DNA of 25,979 nucleotides from an uncultured Campylobacter sp. (GTDB lineage Bacteria; Campylobacterota; Campylobacteria; Campylobacterales; Campylobacteraceae), in contig CAMUNZ010000010.1 in assembly GCA_947090385.1 (NCBI GenBank), positions 1-25,979 of the forward strand, written 5' to 3'. Every line of letters begins with the position of its first letter. The first letter of the stretch is position 1. The position numbers and the translations under genes are program-made. The notes beneath the pieces were generated by a model. That model saw only the letters and a list, made by a program, of their open reading frames with translations, ran no database searches and had not been told where the DNA came from. This document shows, piece after piece, positions 1 to 7,689 of the stretch.

Positions 1-264
1 CAAAAAAATCAAATTTATATATACAAAAATGATGAATTAAAACTTATTGTGATAGCTTGTTATAAATTTTTTAATAAAATTAAAGAGTTAAAAAATGAAA
101 TAAATCAGGCTTTTCATATAAAATTTAAAAACAATATACCAAATTTATATATCATTGTTCCAAATCAGAAAAATTTTAAACGGCATATTGAGATAAAGAG
201 TTGTTTTAAGGATATTTCTTTAAAACTTGTTGCATATAAACTTAATAAAGGATTAAAATGTTAG
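1..264 (+). CDS. C-terminal part of an unknown protein (5' end outside window)
   Basis: This reading frame is open from the first base of the window and ends with a TAG at 262-264, so what is visible (87 codons) is the 3' end of a longer gene. A GTG at 49 could be taken as a start, but the frame stays open upstream of it with no Shine-Dalgarno sequence, so a truncated gene is more likely. The peptide is basic and rich in Lys, Asn, Ile and Phe. It has no membrane segment or recognisable motif. Its last 7 bases overlap the fldA start, which points to translational coupling with flavodoxin. I do not recognise the family and assign no function. Confidence 0.6.
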   Translation, partial: QKNQIYIYKNDELKLIVIACYKFFNKIKELKNEINQAFHIKFKNNIPNLYIIVPNQKNFKRHIEIKSCFKDISLKLVAYKLNKGLKC

Positions 265-740
265 CAGTTGTTTATGGAAGTAATACAGGAAATACAAAAG
301 AAGTGGCTGAAATTTTGGCACAAAAATTAGATGCAGAGCTTATAAATATTGCAGATGTAACTCCTGAAGAATTAAACAAATATGATAATTTGGTAATTGG
401 CGGTTCGACTTGGGGAAGTGGTGATTTACAAGATGATGTTGATGCTTTTGATTTTAGTAAATTAGATGTTAAAGGCAAAAAAATCGCGCTTTTTGGATTA
501 GGTGATTCTAGTAGTTATAGTGATACTTTTTGCAATGCTATGGGAACACTTTATGAAATTTTAAAAGAAAAAGGTGCAAATTTTGTTGGTAGTGTAGATA
601 GCGGAGATTATGAATTTGATGAAAGCTCAGCTGTTGTTGATGGAAAATTTGTTGGTCTTGCAATTGACGCTGATAATGAAAGTGAAAAAACAGAACAAAG
701 AGTAAATGATTGGGTTGAGCAAATAAAAGGTGAGTTTTAA
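258..740 (+). CDS. fldA: Flavodoxin FldA
   Basis: Flavodoxin is a soluble one-electron carrier that binds FMN. In epsilonproteobacteria it is the usual electron acceptor of pyruvate:acceptor oxidoreductase. The 160-residue protein begins with a beta strand and the FMN phosphate loop SNTGNT (residues 8-13). It then has the STWGSGD loop with Trp52 and the GLGDSSSYSDTFCNAMG segment (about 80-96) that contributes the second flavin-facing loop, with Tyr87. The length and the segment after Tyr87 fit the long-chain type. The start at 258 has a well placed AAGGA and overlaps the end of the preceding gene. A strong hairpin follows the stop directly, so this is the last gene of its transcript. The family call is secure. 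Confidence 0.95.
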   Translation: MLAVVYGSNTGNTKEVAEILAQKLDAELINIADVTPEELNKYDNLVIGGSTWGSGDLQDDVDAFDFSKLDVKGKKIALFGLGDSSSYSDTFCNAMGTLYEILKEKGANFVGSVDSGDYEFDESSAVVDGKFVGLAIDADNESEKTEQRVNDWVEQIKGEF

Positions 741-742
741 TA

Positions 743-764
743 AAAGCCCTTTTAAAAGGGCTTT
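743..764 (+). terminator. Terminator after fldA
   Basis: A perfect 22-nt inverted repeat begins 3 nt after the fldA stop: AAAGCCC and GGGCTTT arms joined through TTTT/AAAA. The T-rich tail is weak (TAAATTTG) but the stem is strong, so it probably ends the fldA transcript. The next promoter starts only a few bases further on. Confidence 0.75.
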
Positions 765-769
765 AAATT

Positions 770-778
770 TGTTATAAT
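770..778 (+). promoter_or_regulatory. Extended -10 promoter for the small broken ORF
   Basis: TGTTATAAT (extended -10, with TATAAT at 773-778) lies just after the fldA terminator and about 20 nt before the ATG at 799. An AAAGGA ribosome-binding site at 787-792 follows. The transcription and translation signals of the downstream ORF therefore look intact. Confidence 0.55.
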
Positions 779-798
779 CCGCATTTAAAGGATTTAAA

Positions 799-1045
799 AT
801 GCAAAAAACAAGAACTTACAAATAATCTTAATGAGTTTTTCAAACAAAGAAGTGAATTTTATGCTTTGTTTGATAAAGAAATTCCAAAATTTAAAAATAC
901 CGATGTGTTTGATTTTTCAAATCAAGATGATTTAAAAGAAATTTACACCCATTTTTATAAATTTGATTATGCTATCAGAAAACTTTTACCATCCATTTAT
1001 AAGGCTTATGATATAGAATCAAAAGATTTAAAAAAAGATTTTTAA
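799..1045 (+). pseudogene. Small conserved-looking ORF broken by one extra A (A6 run)
   Basis: From the ATG at 799, which has a good AAAGGA site, the frame stops after only eight codons at TAA 823-825. A long frame shifted by one base stays open to TAA at 1043-1045. Removing one A from the A6 run at 803-808 joins them into an 81-residue protein. It would start MQKQELTNNLNEFF and continue with a dense charged and aromatic pattern (for example FYALFDKEIPKF and IYTHFYKFDYAIRKLLP). That reads as a real soluble helical protein, not chance sequence. No in-frame start with a ribosome-binding site exists after the shift. It may be a true pseudogene, a slippage-expressed gene or a homopolymer sequencing error. 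I do not know its function. The stop overlaps the convergent copA stop by 4 nt. Confidence 0.75.
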
Positions 1046-3147
1046 TCTTTTAAGCGAAGTGAATTTAAAACTACAAAAATAGAGCTAAAACTCATAGCGA
1101 TTGCGCCATACATTGGTGTTAGTAAAATTCCAAAAGATGAATACAAAATGCCTGTTGCTATTGGTATGCAAATTGCGTTGTATGAAAAGGCCCAAAATAA
1201 ATTTTGTTTTACGATTTTAATTGTTTTTTTAGAAATTTCAAACAAATTTAAAATTCCATTTAAATTTGAATTTAGTAAAATTCCATCCCCAGCCTCTTTT
1301 GCTAGATCTTCGCCAGCGCCCATAGCAAGCGAAACATCGGCTGATTTTAAAGATAAAAGATCATTTATACCGTCCCCAACAAAAATCGAATTTGGCAAAT
1401 TTTTGATAAATTCAAATTTATCATTTGGTAAAACAGAAAATTTATATTTTTCTATGCTGACTAATTTTGCGATATTTTTTGCCGATTTTTCATTATCTCC
1501 AGTTAGCATAAATGGCGTGATATTTAAATTTTTGATATTTGAAATTACATCTTTTGCTTCTTGTCTAATCGTATCTTTTAAAATTATAAAACCTTTATAC
1601 ATGCCATTTATAGCTACAAAAATTATCCCTTCGTCATCTTTTTGTAAAAAATTTTTATCTATTTTGATGCCATTTTTATTTAAAAATTTAAGATTTCCAG
1701 CCAAAATTTCATATTTATCGTTTTTGCCAAAAATTCCCTCTCCTATAAAATTTTTAAATTCACCGTCAAATTCTTTTTTTGCATTTGCAAATTTCACTAT
1801 GGCTTTTGCTACTGGATGATTACTTTTTTGTTGCAAACTTGCTACTAATTCTAAATCATTTAAATCTAAAGTAGAATGCACAACGGAAATTTCGCCAGTT
1901 GTCAATGTGCCAGTTTTGTCGAAAACTATATTTTTTGTTTTATGAATTATTTCTAAAATTTCTGGATTTTTTAAAATTATGCCTTTTTTTGCGGTATTTG
2001 TTATCGCGCAAACTATCGCGATTGGCGTCGCAAGGCCCAGTGCGCAAGGACAAGAGATTATCAAAACACAAATTGCACATAATAATCCTTGTAAAAAATA
2101 TCCGCAAAAAGCCCAAATTATCAGTGTAACAATGGCGATTACAATCACGCTAGGGACAAAAATATTTACCATTTTATCGGCTAATCTTGTAATTTTCATT
2201 TTGTGGGTTGATGCTTCATACATGGATTCTACGATTTGAGATATCAATGAATTTTGTGCTAATTTTGTGACTTTTACATTTATAAAGCCATTTAAACTAT
2301 AACTTCCAGCAAAAACTTCATCGCCTTCTGTTTTAAATACTGCTAAACTTTCGCCAGTTATCGCTTTTTCATCGATTTCTGCACTTCCGTTTATTATCAC
2401 ACCATCAATTGGAATTTGCATTCCAGCTTTTACTATTATTATGTCGCCGATTTTAAGATTTTTAACTTCTATTTCACACTCTTTACAATCGGCTAAAATA
2501 GCCATTTTAGGTTTTAAATTTATCAAATTTTTTATATAATCGTTTGAGTTTAAACGCGCTCTTTCTTCTAAAAATTTTCCAAGCAAAATAAAAGTTATTA
2601 TCATGCATGCACCACCAAAATAATGATAATTCAAATCTTTCGGTGTTAAATTAAGTATAGATAAAAGGGAATAAATATAAGAGCTTCCAGCGCCCAAACT
2701 TACTAAAACGTTCATATCATAATTGTTATTTTTAAGATTTTCATAAGCTTTTATAAAAAAATTTTTTCCACAAATAAAAATCACAAAAGTCGATATCGTT
2801 AGCATAAAAATAGTTTTAAAAATTGTGTCGATTGGCGTCATTTCACACACCATTATTAAAATGCTTAAAATTAATGATATGAAAAATTTTTCTTTTAATT
2901 TTTCTAAATTTTCTTCTTTTTTTTGTTCCAAATCATCCAAATTTTCGCTGATATCAAATCCTAAATTTTTGATTTTTTCTATAATTTTAGGAATTACATC
3001 GTCGTTTGAAATTTCAAAAATTCCAAAATTATTTGCATAGTTTATATCTACTTTTTTTACTCCGTTGATTTTTAAAGTTGCTTTTTTTATAGAATTTGCA
3101 CAATTTATGCAACTCATACCGCTTATGTTTATTCTTAAATTTTTCAT
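1042..3147 (-). CDS. copA: Cu(I)-exporting P1B-type ATPase CopA
   Basis: This inner-membrane ATPase pumps Cu(I) out of the cytoplasm. The 701-residue protein has one N-terminal HMA domain with GMSCINC (Cys13 and Cys16). Two early hydrophobic hairpins lie within about 88-190. The actuator loop carries TGES (264-267), the metal-binding helix CPC (366-368), the phosphorylation motif DKTGT (Asp410), the nucleotide domain SNHPV (His444-Pro445) and GDGIND (591-596). The last helices carry YN (656-657) and MSFSS (685-689), the Cu(I)-site signature of the CopA subgroup as opposed to Zn/Cd pumps. Its start overlaps the stop of the CopZ-like gene by 4 nt (ATGA), so the two are coupled. No copper-sensing regulator is visible nearby. 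The gene is complete and of normal length. Confidence 0.95.
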   Translation of the reverse strand: MKNLRINISGMSCINCANSIKKATLKINGVKKVDINYANNFGIFEISNDDVIPKIIEKIKNLGFDISENLDDLEQKKEENLEKLKEKFFISLILSILIMVCEMTPIDTIFKTIFMLTISTFVIFICGKNFFIKAYENLKNNNYDMNVLVSLGAGSSYIYSLLSILNLTPKDLNYHYFGGACMIITFILLGKFLEERARLNSNDYIKNLINLKPKMAILADCKECEIEVKNLKIGDIIIVKAGMQIPIDGVIINGSAEIDEKAITGESLAVFKTEGDEVFAGSYSLNGFINVKVTKLAQNSLISQIVESMYEASTHKMKITRLADKMVNIFVPSVIVIAIVTLIIWAFCGYFLQGLLCAICVLIISCPCALGLATPIAIVCAITNTAKKGIILKNPEILEIIHKTKNIVFDKTGTLTTGEISVVHSTLDLNDLELVASLQQKSNHPVAKAIVKFANAKKEFDGEFKNFIGEGIFGKNDKYEILAGNLKFLNKNGIKIDKNFLQKDDEGIIFVAINGMYKGFIILKDTIRQEAKDVISNIKNLNITPFMLTGDNEKSAKNIAKLVSIEKYKFSVLPNDKFEFIKNLPNSIFVGDGINDLLSLKSADVSLAMGAGEDLAKEAGDGILLNSNLNGILNLFEISKKTIKIVKQNLFWAFSYNAICIPIATGILYSSFGILLTPMYGAIAMSFSSIFVVLNSLRLKD

Positions 3148-3338
3148 TTTATAACTTCAAAACCGATATCTTCTAACTTTTTACAAAAAATTTCTTTTTT
3201 ATTTTCTTCTAAATTTACATCCAAAATTCTAGGTTCTTTGTTTAAATCTACTTTAATTTCACCAAATTCTTTACCTAAAACTTTGTTTATTCTTGCGACG
3301 CATTTTTTGCAATGTATATTATCTACTTTAAATTTCAC
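3144..3338 (-). CDS. copZ: CopZ-like copper chaperone (HMA domain)
   Basis: A 64-residue single HMA-domain protein that would carry Cu(I) in the cytoplasm and hand it to CopA. The metal-binding loop is NIHCKKC (Cys10 and Cys13), and the predicted beta-alpha-beta-beta-alpha-beta fold fits the full length. The loop has His in place of the more common Ser/Thr before the first Cys, and Lys-Lys between the cysteines. It overlaps copA downstream and the GNAT gene upstream by 4 nt each, so all three are probably translated from one message. The symbol is given by family and position; the domain itself is clear. Confidence 0.85.
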   Translation of the reverse strand: MKFKVDNIHCKKCVARINKVLGKEFGEIKVDLNKEPRILDVNLEENKKEIFCKKLEDIGFEVIK

Positions 3339-3889
3339 ATCAAATCCTTTATCATGTGAAGATATTTTTTGCCGTAAATAGTCAATGTTGTATTGCTAGA
3401 AAAGCCCATTTTTTCGTAAAAAAGCTTTTCTTTGTGTTTTTTTGTATCAACTAAAAGTGCAACTTTACAAATTCGTTTTTTTCTAGCAGTTTCAAAAGCT
3501 GCTCTTATCAATTGTCCGCCTATGCCTTGATTTCTAAATTTTTCATTTACTGCTATTGAATCTATATAAAGTTCGCCATCAAAACACTCTCTTGTTATTT
3601 GCCAACTTCTACCGATTTCTTGCAAATGTTCATTAAATGGCTTGTTTAAACGATTTTCAGCCGATCCATCATAAACGCAAATTGCACCTACAATTTTGTT
3701 CTCTATTTTATAAACTAAAATATTTTCATAACTTAATCTATTATCTTTTTGTGTAAAAAATTTCTCTAAAATTGCGTTAGAACTCGCAAAATCATCGTAT
3801 CCGCTTAATTTAAAAGCTATATTTTCCATAGCTAAATTTAGTAATTTTATAATTTCTTGACCTTCACTAATATCTGCTTTAATGATCAT
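3335..3889 (-). CDS. GNAT family N-acetyltransferase
   Basis: A 184-residue cytoplasmic acetyltransferase using acetyl-CoA; the acceptor is unknown. The central strand ELYIDSIAV is followed by the acetyl-CoA pyrophosphate loop RNQGIGG (119-125) and the helix LIRAAFETARKK, which is the conserved GNAT motif A. The C-terminal FYEKMGF is the usual motif B element. It is the first gene of the GNAT-copZ-copA unit, with a TGA/ATG overlap into copZ, and its SD (AGGAG, seen as ctcct on the plus strand near 3897) is well placed. The link with copper export is positional only; nothing in the sequence shows that the enzyme acts on a copper-related substrate. Confidence 0.85.
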   Translation of the reverse strand: MIIKADISEGQEIIKLLNLAMENIAFKLSGYDDFASSNAILEKFFTQKDNRLSYENILVYKIENKIVGAICVYDGSAENRLNKPFNEHLQEIGRSWQITRECFDGELYIDSIAVNEKFRNQGIGGQLIRAAFETARKKRICKVALLVDTKKHKEKLFYEKMGFSSNTTLTIYGKKYLHMIKDLM

Positions 3890-3906
3890 AATATTTCTCC
3901 TTTATT

Positions 3907-3930
3907 ATAAAATAAAAATTTTTATTTTAT
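3907..3930. promoter_or_regulatory. 24-nt perfect palindrome between divergent genes
   Basis: ATAAAATAAAAA at 3907-3918 is followed directly by its exact reverse complement at 3919-3930. It lies 18 nt upstream of the GNAT-copZ-copA start, in the 119-nt gap shared with yebC, where the minus-strand promoter must be. It contains only A and T, in a very AT-rich gap. It could be an operator, but chance is a serious alternative. Confidence 0.3.
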
Positions 3931-3970
3931 CAAAAATTTGTAAATTTATTTTATAACAAAAATTTTTTTG

Positions 3971-3976
3971 TATAAT
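3971..3976 (+). promoter_or_regulatory. yebC promoter -10 box
   Basis: TATAAT preceded by a T-run ending TTTTTTTG, the usual Campylobacter sigma-70 layout with T-rich DNA instead of a fixed -35. It lies 32 nt before the yebC ATG, and an AAGGA ribosome-binding site stands at about 3999-4003. Confidence 0.6.
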
Positions 3977-4008
3977 CTTAATTTTACTTTTTTAATTTAA
4001 GGATTTTT

Positions 4009-4737
4009 ATGGGACGAGCTTTTGAATACAGGAGAGCTTCTAAAGAAGCACGTTGGGGAAAGATGAGTAGGCTTTTTCCTAAACTTGGTAAATCTATAAC
4101 AATGGCGGCAAAAGATGGCGGAATGGATCCAAGTATGAATCCAAAACTTCGCACGGCTATCGCTACAGCAAAGGCACAAAATATGCCAAAAGATAATATT
4201 GATGCGGCGATAAAAAGGGCTGGAGAAAAAGATAGTCTTGATATAAAAACTATTCATTATGATGGAAAAGCAAAATTTGGTGTGCAATTAATCGTAGAAT
4301 GTGCGACCGATAATCCTACAAGAACGGTTGCAAATGTAAAATCAATTTTCAATAAAAACGGCGGAGAATTTTTGCCAACTGGAAGTTTGAGTTTTATGTT
4401 TTCTAGAAAAAGTGTTTTTGAAATAGAAATTCCAAATAAAGATTTAGAAGAATTAGAATTTGAATTGATAGATTTTGGTTTAAGCGAGATGAAAAAAATT
4501 TCTATAGATGAAGATAATGAAATTTTGCAAATTTATGGAGATTACGAAAATTTCGGCACTTTAAGCGAAGGCATTGAAAAATTAGGTCTTAATTTAAAAA
4601 GCGGAAATTTGCAATTTGTAGCAAATAATTTTGTAGATCTTGATGAAAATAATCTAAACGAAGTTATGCCACTTATCGAAAAATTAGAAGAAGATGACGA
4701 TGTTTTGGCGGTTTATACAAATATAAATGAAGATTGA
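4009..4737 (+). CDS. yebC: YebC/TACO1 family protein
   Basis: A 242-residue member of the YebC (PmpR/TACO1) family. Older work treats these as DNA-binding regulators. More recent work links YebC-type proteins to translation of stretches that stall ribosomes, such as polyproline. The N-terminus MGRAFEYRRASKEARWGKMS and the following segment with MPKDNIDAAIKRA (about 64-76) are the family hallmarks. The acidic C-terminal domains follow and the length is typical. It stands alone: its own -10 box is upstream and a bidirectional hairpin lies just after its stop. Family assignment is secure; the molecular role is taken from homologues. Confidence 0.93.
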   Translation: MGRAFEYRRASKEARWGKMSRLFPKLGKSITMAAKDGGMDPSMNPKLRTAIATAKAQNMPKDNIDAAIKRAGEKDSLDIKTIHYDGKAKFGVQLIVECATDNPTRTVANVKSIFNKNGGEFLPTGSLSFMFSRKSVFEIEIPNKDLEELEFELIDFGLSEMKKISIDEDNEILQIYGDYENFGTLSEGIEKLGLNLKSGNLQFVANNFVDLDENNLNEVMPLIEKLEEDDDVLAVYTNINED

Positions 4738-4748
4738 TTAAAAAATTG

Positions 4749-4776
4749 AATTTTAACGGCAAAAGCCGTTAAAATT
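4749..4776. terminator. Bidirectional terminator between yebC and pseudopilin gene
   Basis: AATTTTAACGGC (4749-4760) and GCCGTTAAAATT (4765-4776) form a 12-bp perfect stem with an AAAA loop. The A/T-rich outer stem gives a T-run on both strands, so it can serve yebC from the left and the minus-strand pilin-like gene from the right, whose stop codon it overlaps. Confidence 0.8.
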
Positions 4777-5167
4777 ACTCTTGGATTAAAATAATTCCAT
4801 CCGTAAATAAAAGTTTGCTGTCTTTTCCATTTAAAGAACTTGCTTCCCAGACGTTTTTGCAAAGTCCTTTTGTGGATTTTTTAAGCTTTAAACTGCTTTT
4901 GTCAGAATCTTCAAAACTCAAACAAACTTCTTTACCAATTTTTATCGGAAAAGTTACATTTGTCATTTGTGAAATTTGTTTTGCAAATTCTCCCTGACTT
5001 GTGTAATAACCTGCAAAATCTGTCGCAGCGACTGTTATATTTTGTGCTGTTTTTACGATATTTGCATCATCTCTTGTCGCAGCTAATCTTGGAATTGCAA
5101 CTGCAGCTAAAATTCCCAAAATTACGATAACAAAAATAAGTTCGATCATTGTAAAGGCTTTACTCAT
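4775..5167 (-). CDS. Type IV pilin / type II secretion-like pseudopilin
   Basis: The mature N-terminus FTMIELIFVIVILGILAAVA is a class III (prepilin peptidase) signal plus the hydrophobic helix that anchors and packs pilins, with Glu at mature position 5. The start at 5167 is chosen because AGGAG lies 8 nt upstream; an in-frame TTG/ATG region further upstream would add 11 residues in front of the basic MSKA leader and has no such site. The product is then 130 residues. The residue before the cleavage point is Ala instead of the usual Gly. Cys82 and Cys103 could form a disulfide in the C-terminal domain. It is not next to other secretion or pilus genes, so its machine (possibly the Campylobacter Cts DNA-uptake system) is inferred only from the family. 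Confidence 0.85.
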   Translation of the reverse strand: MSKAFTMIELIFVIVILGILAAVAIPRLAATRDDANIVKTAQNITVAATDFAGYYTSQGEFAKQISQMTNVTFPIKIGKEVCLSFEDSDKSSLKLKKSTKGLCKNVWEASSLNGKDSKLLFTDGIILIQE

Positions 5168-5287
5168 AAGCTTTACTCCTTTGAAATTTTGCTTAAACAC
5201 TGATAAGCTGATTAAATTTTATGTTTTTTGCTATTAATATAGACTTAAAAACCAAATTTTTTGTTTAATAAAATTTAGTAATTATTT

Positions 5288-5295
5288 GATAAAAT
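5288..5295 (+). promoter_or_regulatory. Promoter -10 box of the DUF4149 gene
   Basis: GATAAAAT follows a T-rich stretch and lies 23 nt before the ATG at 5319. The same octamer appears before fdxA and ndk in this window. The rest of the gap 5168-5318 is AT-rich and must also hold the minus-strand pseudopilin promoter, which I could not place with confidence. Confidence 0.5.
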
Positions 5296-5318
5296 CAAAA
5301 TTTTTTTGAAAGGTGATT

Positions 5319-5786
5319 ATGAAAATCTTAAATATTGAACTTTTTTTAATAGCGGTTTTAATCGGAATCGAGCTTAGTTTGGGAATTTTAGTCGCGCCAG
5401 AAATTTTTTATCCAGTTGTTGGAAAAGATGTTTTAAGTCATTTTCAAAGCGGACAAATCATGACACAAATTTTTGTAAAATTTGGTTATATTTTACTTTT
5501 TATAAGTATTTTTATGTTGATTTGCGAAAGTTTAAATTTGCGAAGCAAAGAGAATTTTAATAAAAAATTTTCTACTTTTATGCTTAGTTTTATAAATTTT
5601 TGTTTGGCGATTATTTTTGTTTTTTATTTTACAAGATATGTTTTAGATGCGCAAAATTTAGGAGCGCAAGCCACACAAACAACAGAATTTTTAAAAATTC
5701 ATAATGCTAGTGAATGGGATATGAAGACTATGCTTTTTTTGCAATTGTTTTTGTTTTTTATAAAATTTCCAAAAAATGCTAATTGA
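5319..5786 (+). CDS. DUF4149 family inner-membrane protein
   Basis: A 155-residue membrane protein with four hydrophobic segments at roughly 6-26, 55-70, 85-105 and 136-149. The first segment contains LGILVAPEIF, and the loop before the last helix contains IHNASEWDMKTML. Both match the DUF4149 pattern as I know it from Campylobacter annotations. The function of the family is unknown. ATG at 5319 is preferred over a GTG two codons earlier because AAAGG (5309-5313) sits at the right distance for the ATG. The gene ends 27 nt before the FtsI-like gene and may share its transcript. Confidence 0.75.
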   Translation: MKILNIELFLIAVLIGIELSLGILVAPEIFYPVVGKDVLSHFQSGQIMTQIFVKFGYILLFISIFMLICESLNLRSKENFNKKFSTFMLSFINFCLAIIFVFYFTRYVLDAQNLGAQATQTTEFLKIHNASEWDMKTMLFLQLFLFFIKFPKNAN

Positions 5787-5813
5787 TTGACGTTATAAAA
5801 AATTTTAAAAATA

Positions 5814-7634
5814 ATGATTAAAAAAGATGATACAAAAATTTCTACTATTGTTATTTTGTTGATAATTATCCCTTTTTTGCTTGCAATTTTTATTTGGATA
5901 ATGTTTTTTTGGATTGCGTTAGATAAAAATTTGCCAAATATGGTAATTACTCAGCAAGATAGCGCACTTCGTGGGCAAATAATTTCGCAAGATGGATATA
6001 TTTTGGCGACTTCGCAAAAACTTTATAAAGCTACTATCGATACAAGAACTATAAATTTAGATAAAAAAGATCTTTTTGTAAAATTGTATTCTATTTACAC
6101 AGGTGAAGAAGAGAATGAAATTTTAAAAAAGATAGAAAAAACAAAAGGAATTGTCGTTTTAAGTTATAAAATCGATGCAAAATTGGCGATGAGGTTGAAA
6201 AGATTAGGAAGAGCTTTTATAAATTTAAAAGTTTTTGTGCCTTTTGGTAAAAATCCATATTATACAGGTCTTATGATAAGTGAAAGCGGGGAAAAAAGGG
6301 ATTATCTTTTGGATGATTCGATGCAGCCGATTTTAGGATATACAACAAAAAAAGAGATAAACGAAATAACAAAAATTCAAGGTGTCGATGGGCTTGAAAA
6401 ATTTTACGATGATTATTTAAAACCATTGCAAGATGAAGAAATTACAGGCTTTAGAGATATCGGATTTAATCTCATTTTTAATAAAAATTCTAAAAAACAT
6501 AACAGAATTGACGGATATAATCTAATAAGTTCAATAAATTTAAATATTCAAAGAAATTTAGAATTTATTTTAGATATTTATAAAGATAAATTTAAGGCAA
6601 AAGAGATTATTGTCGGCATAATAAATCCAAAAAATGGCGAAATTTTATCACTTGCGACATCAAATCGATTTGATCAAAAAAATAAAAATATAAATAATCT
6701 AAGCTCGGCAGCCATAAAGTATCCTTACGAAATGGGATCTATCGTAAAACCTATAGTTTTTGCAAATTATTTAGATTTAAAAAAGCTTGATTTAAACGAG
6801 ACGATTGCCACATATGGTGGAGCTTATAAATTAAGCAAAACGACGATTAAGGATTCTCATAGAGCAAATTCTTTAAAAGCAGAAGAAATCTTAATATATT
6901 CTTCAAATATAGCGATGGCAATTCTTTCGCAAAGACTTAGCAAGCAAGAGATGAGAGATGGTTTTTTAAAATTTGGTTTTTCTCAAAAAAGTGGCATAGA
7001 TATGCCTTATGAACAAATTGGAATTTTGCCCTCAATAAAACAATTAAATTCTGATAAAGATTTAAGTTTTGCTTTAAGTTATGGTTATGGGCTTAGTGCT
7101 ACTTTCATACAAATTTTATCCGCTTATACGGCTTTTAATAATGATGGCTTGATAAATCCTCCAAAATTAGTTTCATTTTTAGAGAAAAATGATAAAAAAT
7201 TTATTATAAATAACGGCGAAATAAGACAAGCAACAAGCAAAGAAACTGCTGATTTAATAAAAGAAATTTTAATAAAAGTAGTTGAAAAAGGCACAGGAAA
7301 AGTAGCAAAAATCGAAGGTTTAAAAATCGGTGGCAAAACTGGAACAGCGGCTATAGCTGAAGGAAAATCATATTCTAGAGATGGAGAAAAACTTTATAAT
7401 TCTAGTTTTTTTGGATTTGCAAGCGATGATAAAAATGTTTATACGATTGGAATTTTGGTAAGAGAGCCAAAATTTGGGTATAAAGGAAATTTTTATGGCG
7501 GATATTATGCTTCTCAAAATGCTGTTTATGTTTTTAAAGATGTTGTAAAAATTTTGATAAAAAATGGTTTTTTAAAAGCCGATTTAAATACGCAAAAACA
7601 AGATTATGCGGATTACGAAGATATAAAGGATTAG
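5814..7634 (+). CDS. ftsI: Class B penicillin-binding protein, FtsI-like transpeptidase
   Basis: A 606-residue peptidoglycan D,D-transpeptidase that would cross-link stem peptides at the septum. One N-terminal transmembrane helix (about 10-36) is followed by the pedestal domain starting with LRGQIISQDG (52-61). The transpeptidase domain then carries the active-site motifs SIVK (Ser309, Lys312), SSN (363-365) and KTGT (508-511). There is no glycosyltransferase or PASTA domain. Among monofunctional PBPs the layout and length fit FtsI (PbpB) better than PBP2/MrdA, but I cannot exclude a paralogue without alignment. In C. jejuni, as I recall, ftsI lies near fliE; here it is followed by a two-component system. 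No good ribosome-binding site precedes the ATG, which lies in an A/T-only leader. Confidence 0.85.
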   Translation: MIKKDDTKISTIVILLIIIPFLLAIFIWIMFFWIALDKNLPNMVITQQDSALRGQIISQDGYILATSQKLYKATIDTRTINLDKKDLFVKLYSIYTGEEENEILKKIEKTKGIVVLSYKIDAKLAMRLKRLGRAFINLKVFVPFGKNPYYTGLMISESGEKRDYLLDDSMQPILGYTTKKEINEITKIQGVDGLEKFYDDYLKPLQDEEITGFRDIGFNLIFNKNSKKHNRIDGYNLISSINLNIQRNLEFILDIYKDKFKAKEIIVGIINPKNGEILSLATSNRFDQKNKNINNLSSAAIKYPYEMGSIVKPIVFANYLDLKKLDLNETIATYGGAYKLSKTTIKDSHRANSLKAEEILIYSSNIAMAILSQRLSKQEMRDGFLKFGFSQKSGIDMPYEQIGILPSIKQLNSDKDLSFALSYGYGLSATFIQILSAYTAFNNDGLINPPKLVSFLEKNDKKFIINNGEIRQATSKETADLIKEILIKVVEKGTGKVAKIEGLKIGGKTGTAAIAEGKSYSRDGEKLYNSSFFGFASDDKNVYTIGILVREPKFGYKGNFYGGYYASQNAVYVFKDVVKILIKNGFLKADLNTQKQDYADYEDIKD

Positions 7635-7658
7635 TTTGAAAATTTATATCTATTTAGA

Positions 7659-7664
7659 TAGAAT
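7659..7664 (+). promoter_or_regulatory. Promoter -10 of the two-component operon
   Basis: TAGAAT lies in the 55-nt gap after the FtsI-like gene, 25 nt before the response-regulator ATG, with an AAGGA site at about 7679-7683. It suggests the regulator pair can be transcribed on its own as well as by read-through. Confidence 0.4.
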
Positions 7665-7689
7665 CAAAAGTTTTTAAAAAGGATAGTTT

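Noticed and set aside
803..808. Phase-variable tract of the classic Campylobacter kind
   Set aside because: Known Campylobacter switches use G/C runs of about 8 or more; an A6 run is short, so true phase variation is less likely than a fixed frameshift or sequence error.
1148..1819. Long plus-strand frame of 223 codons opposite copA
   Set aside because: It lies wholly antisense to conserved copA motifs, has no ribosome-binding site, and is the Phe/Ser/Lys-rich product expected from the complement of an AT-rich gene.
3997..4287. Minus-strand frame with many Cys and His opposite the yebC start
   Set aside because: Looks superficially metal-binding, but it is the reverse complement of the conserved YebC N-terminus and has no ribosome-binding site.
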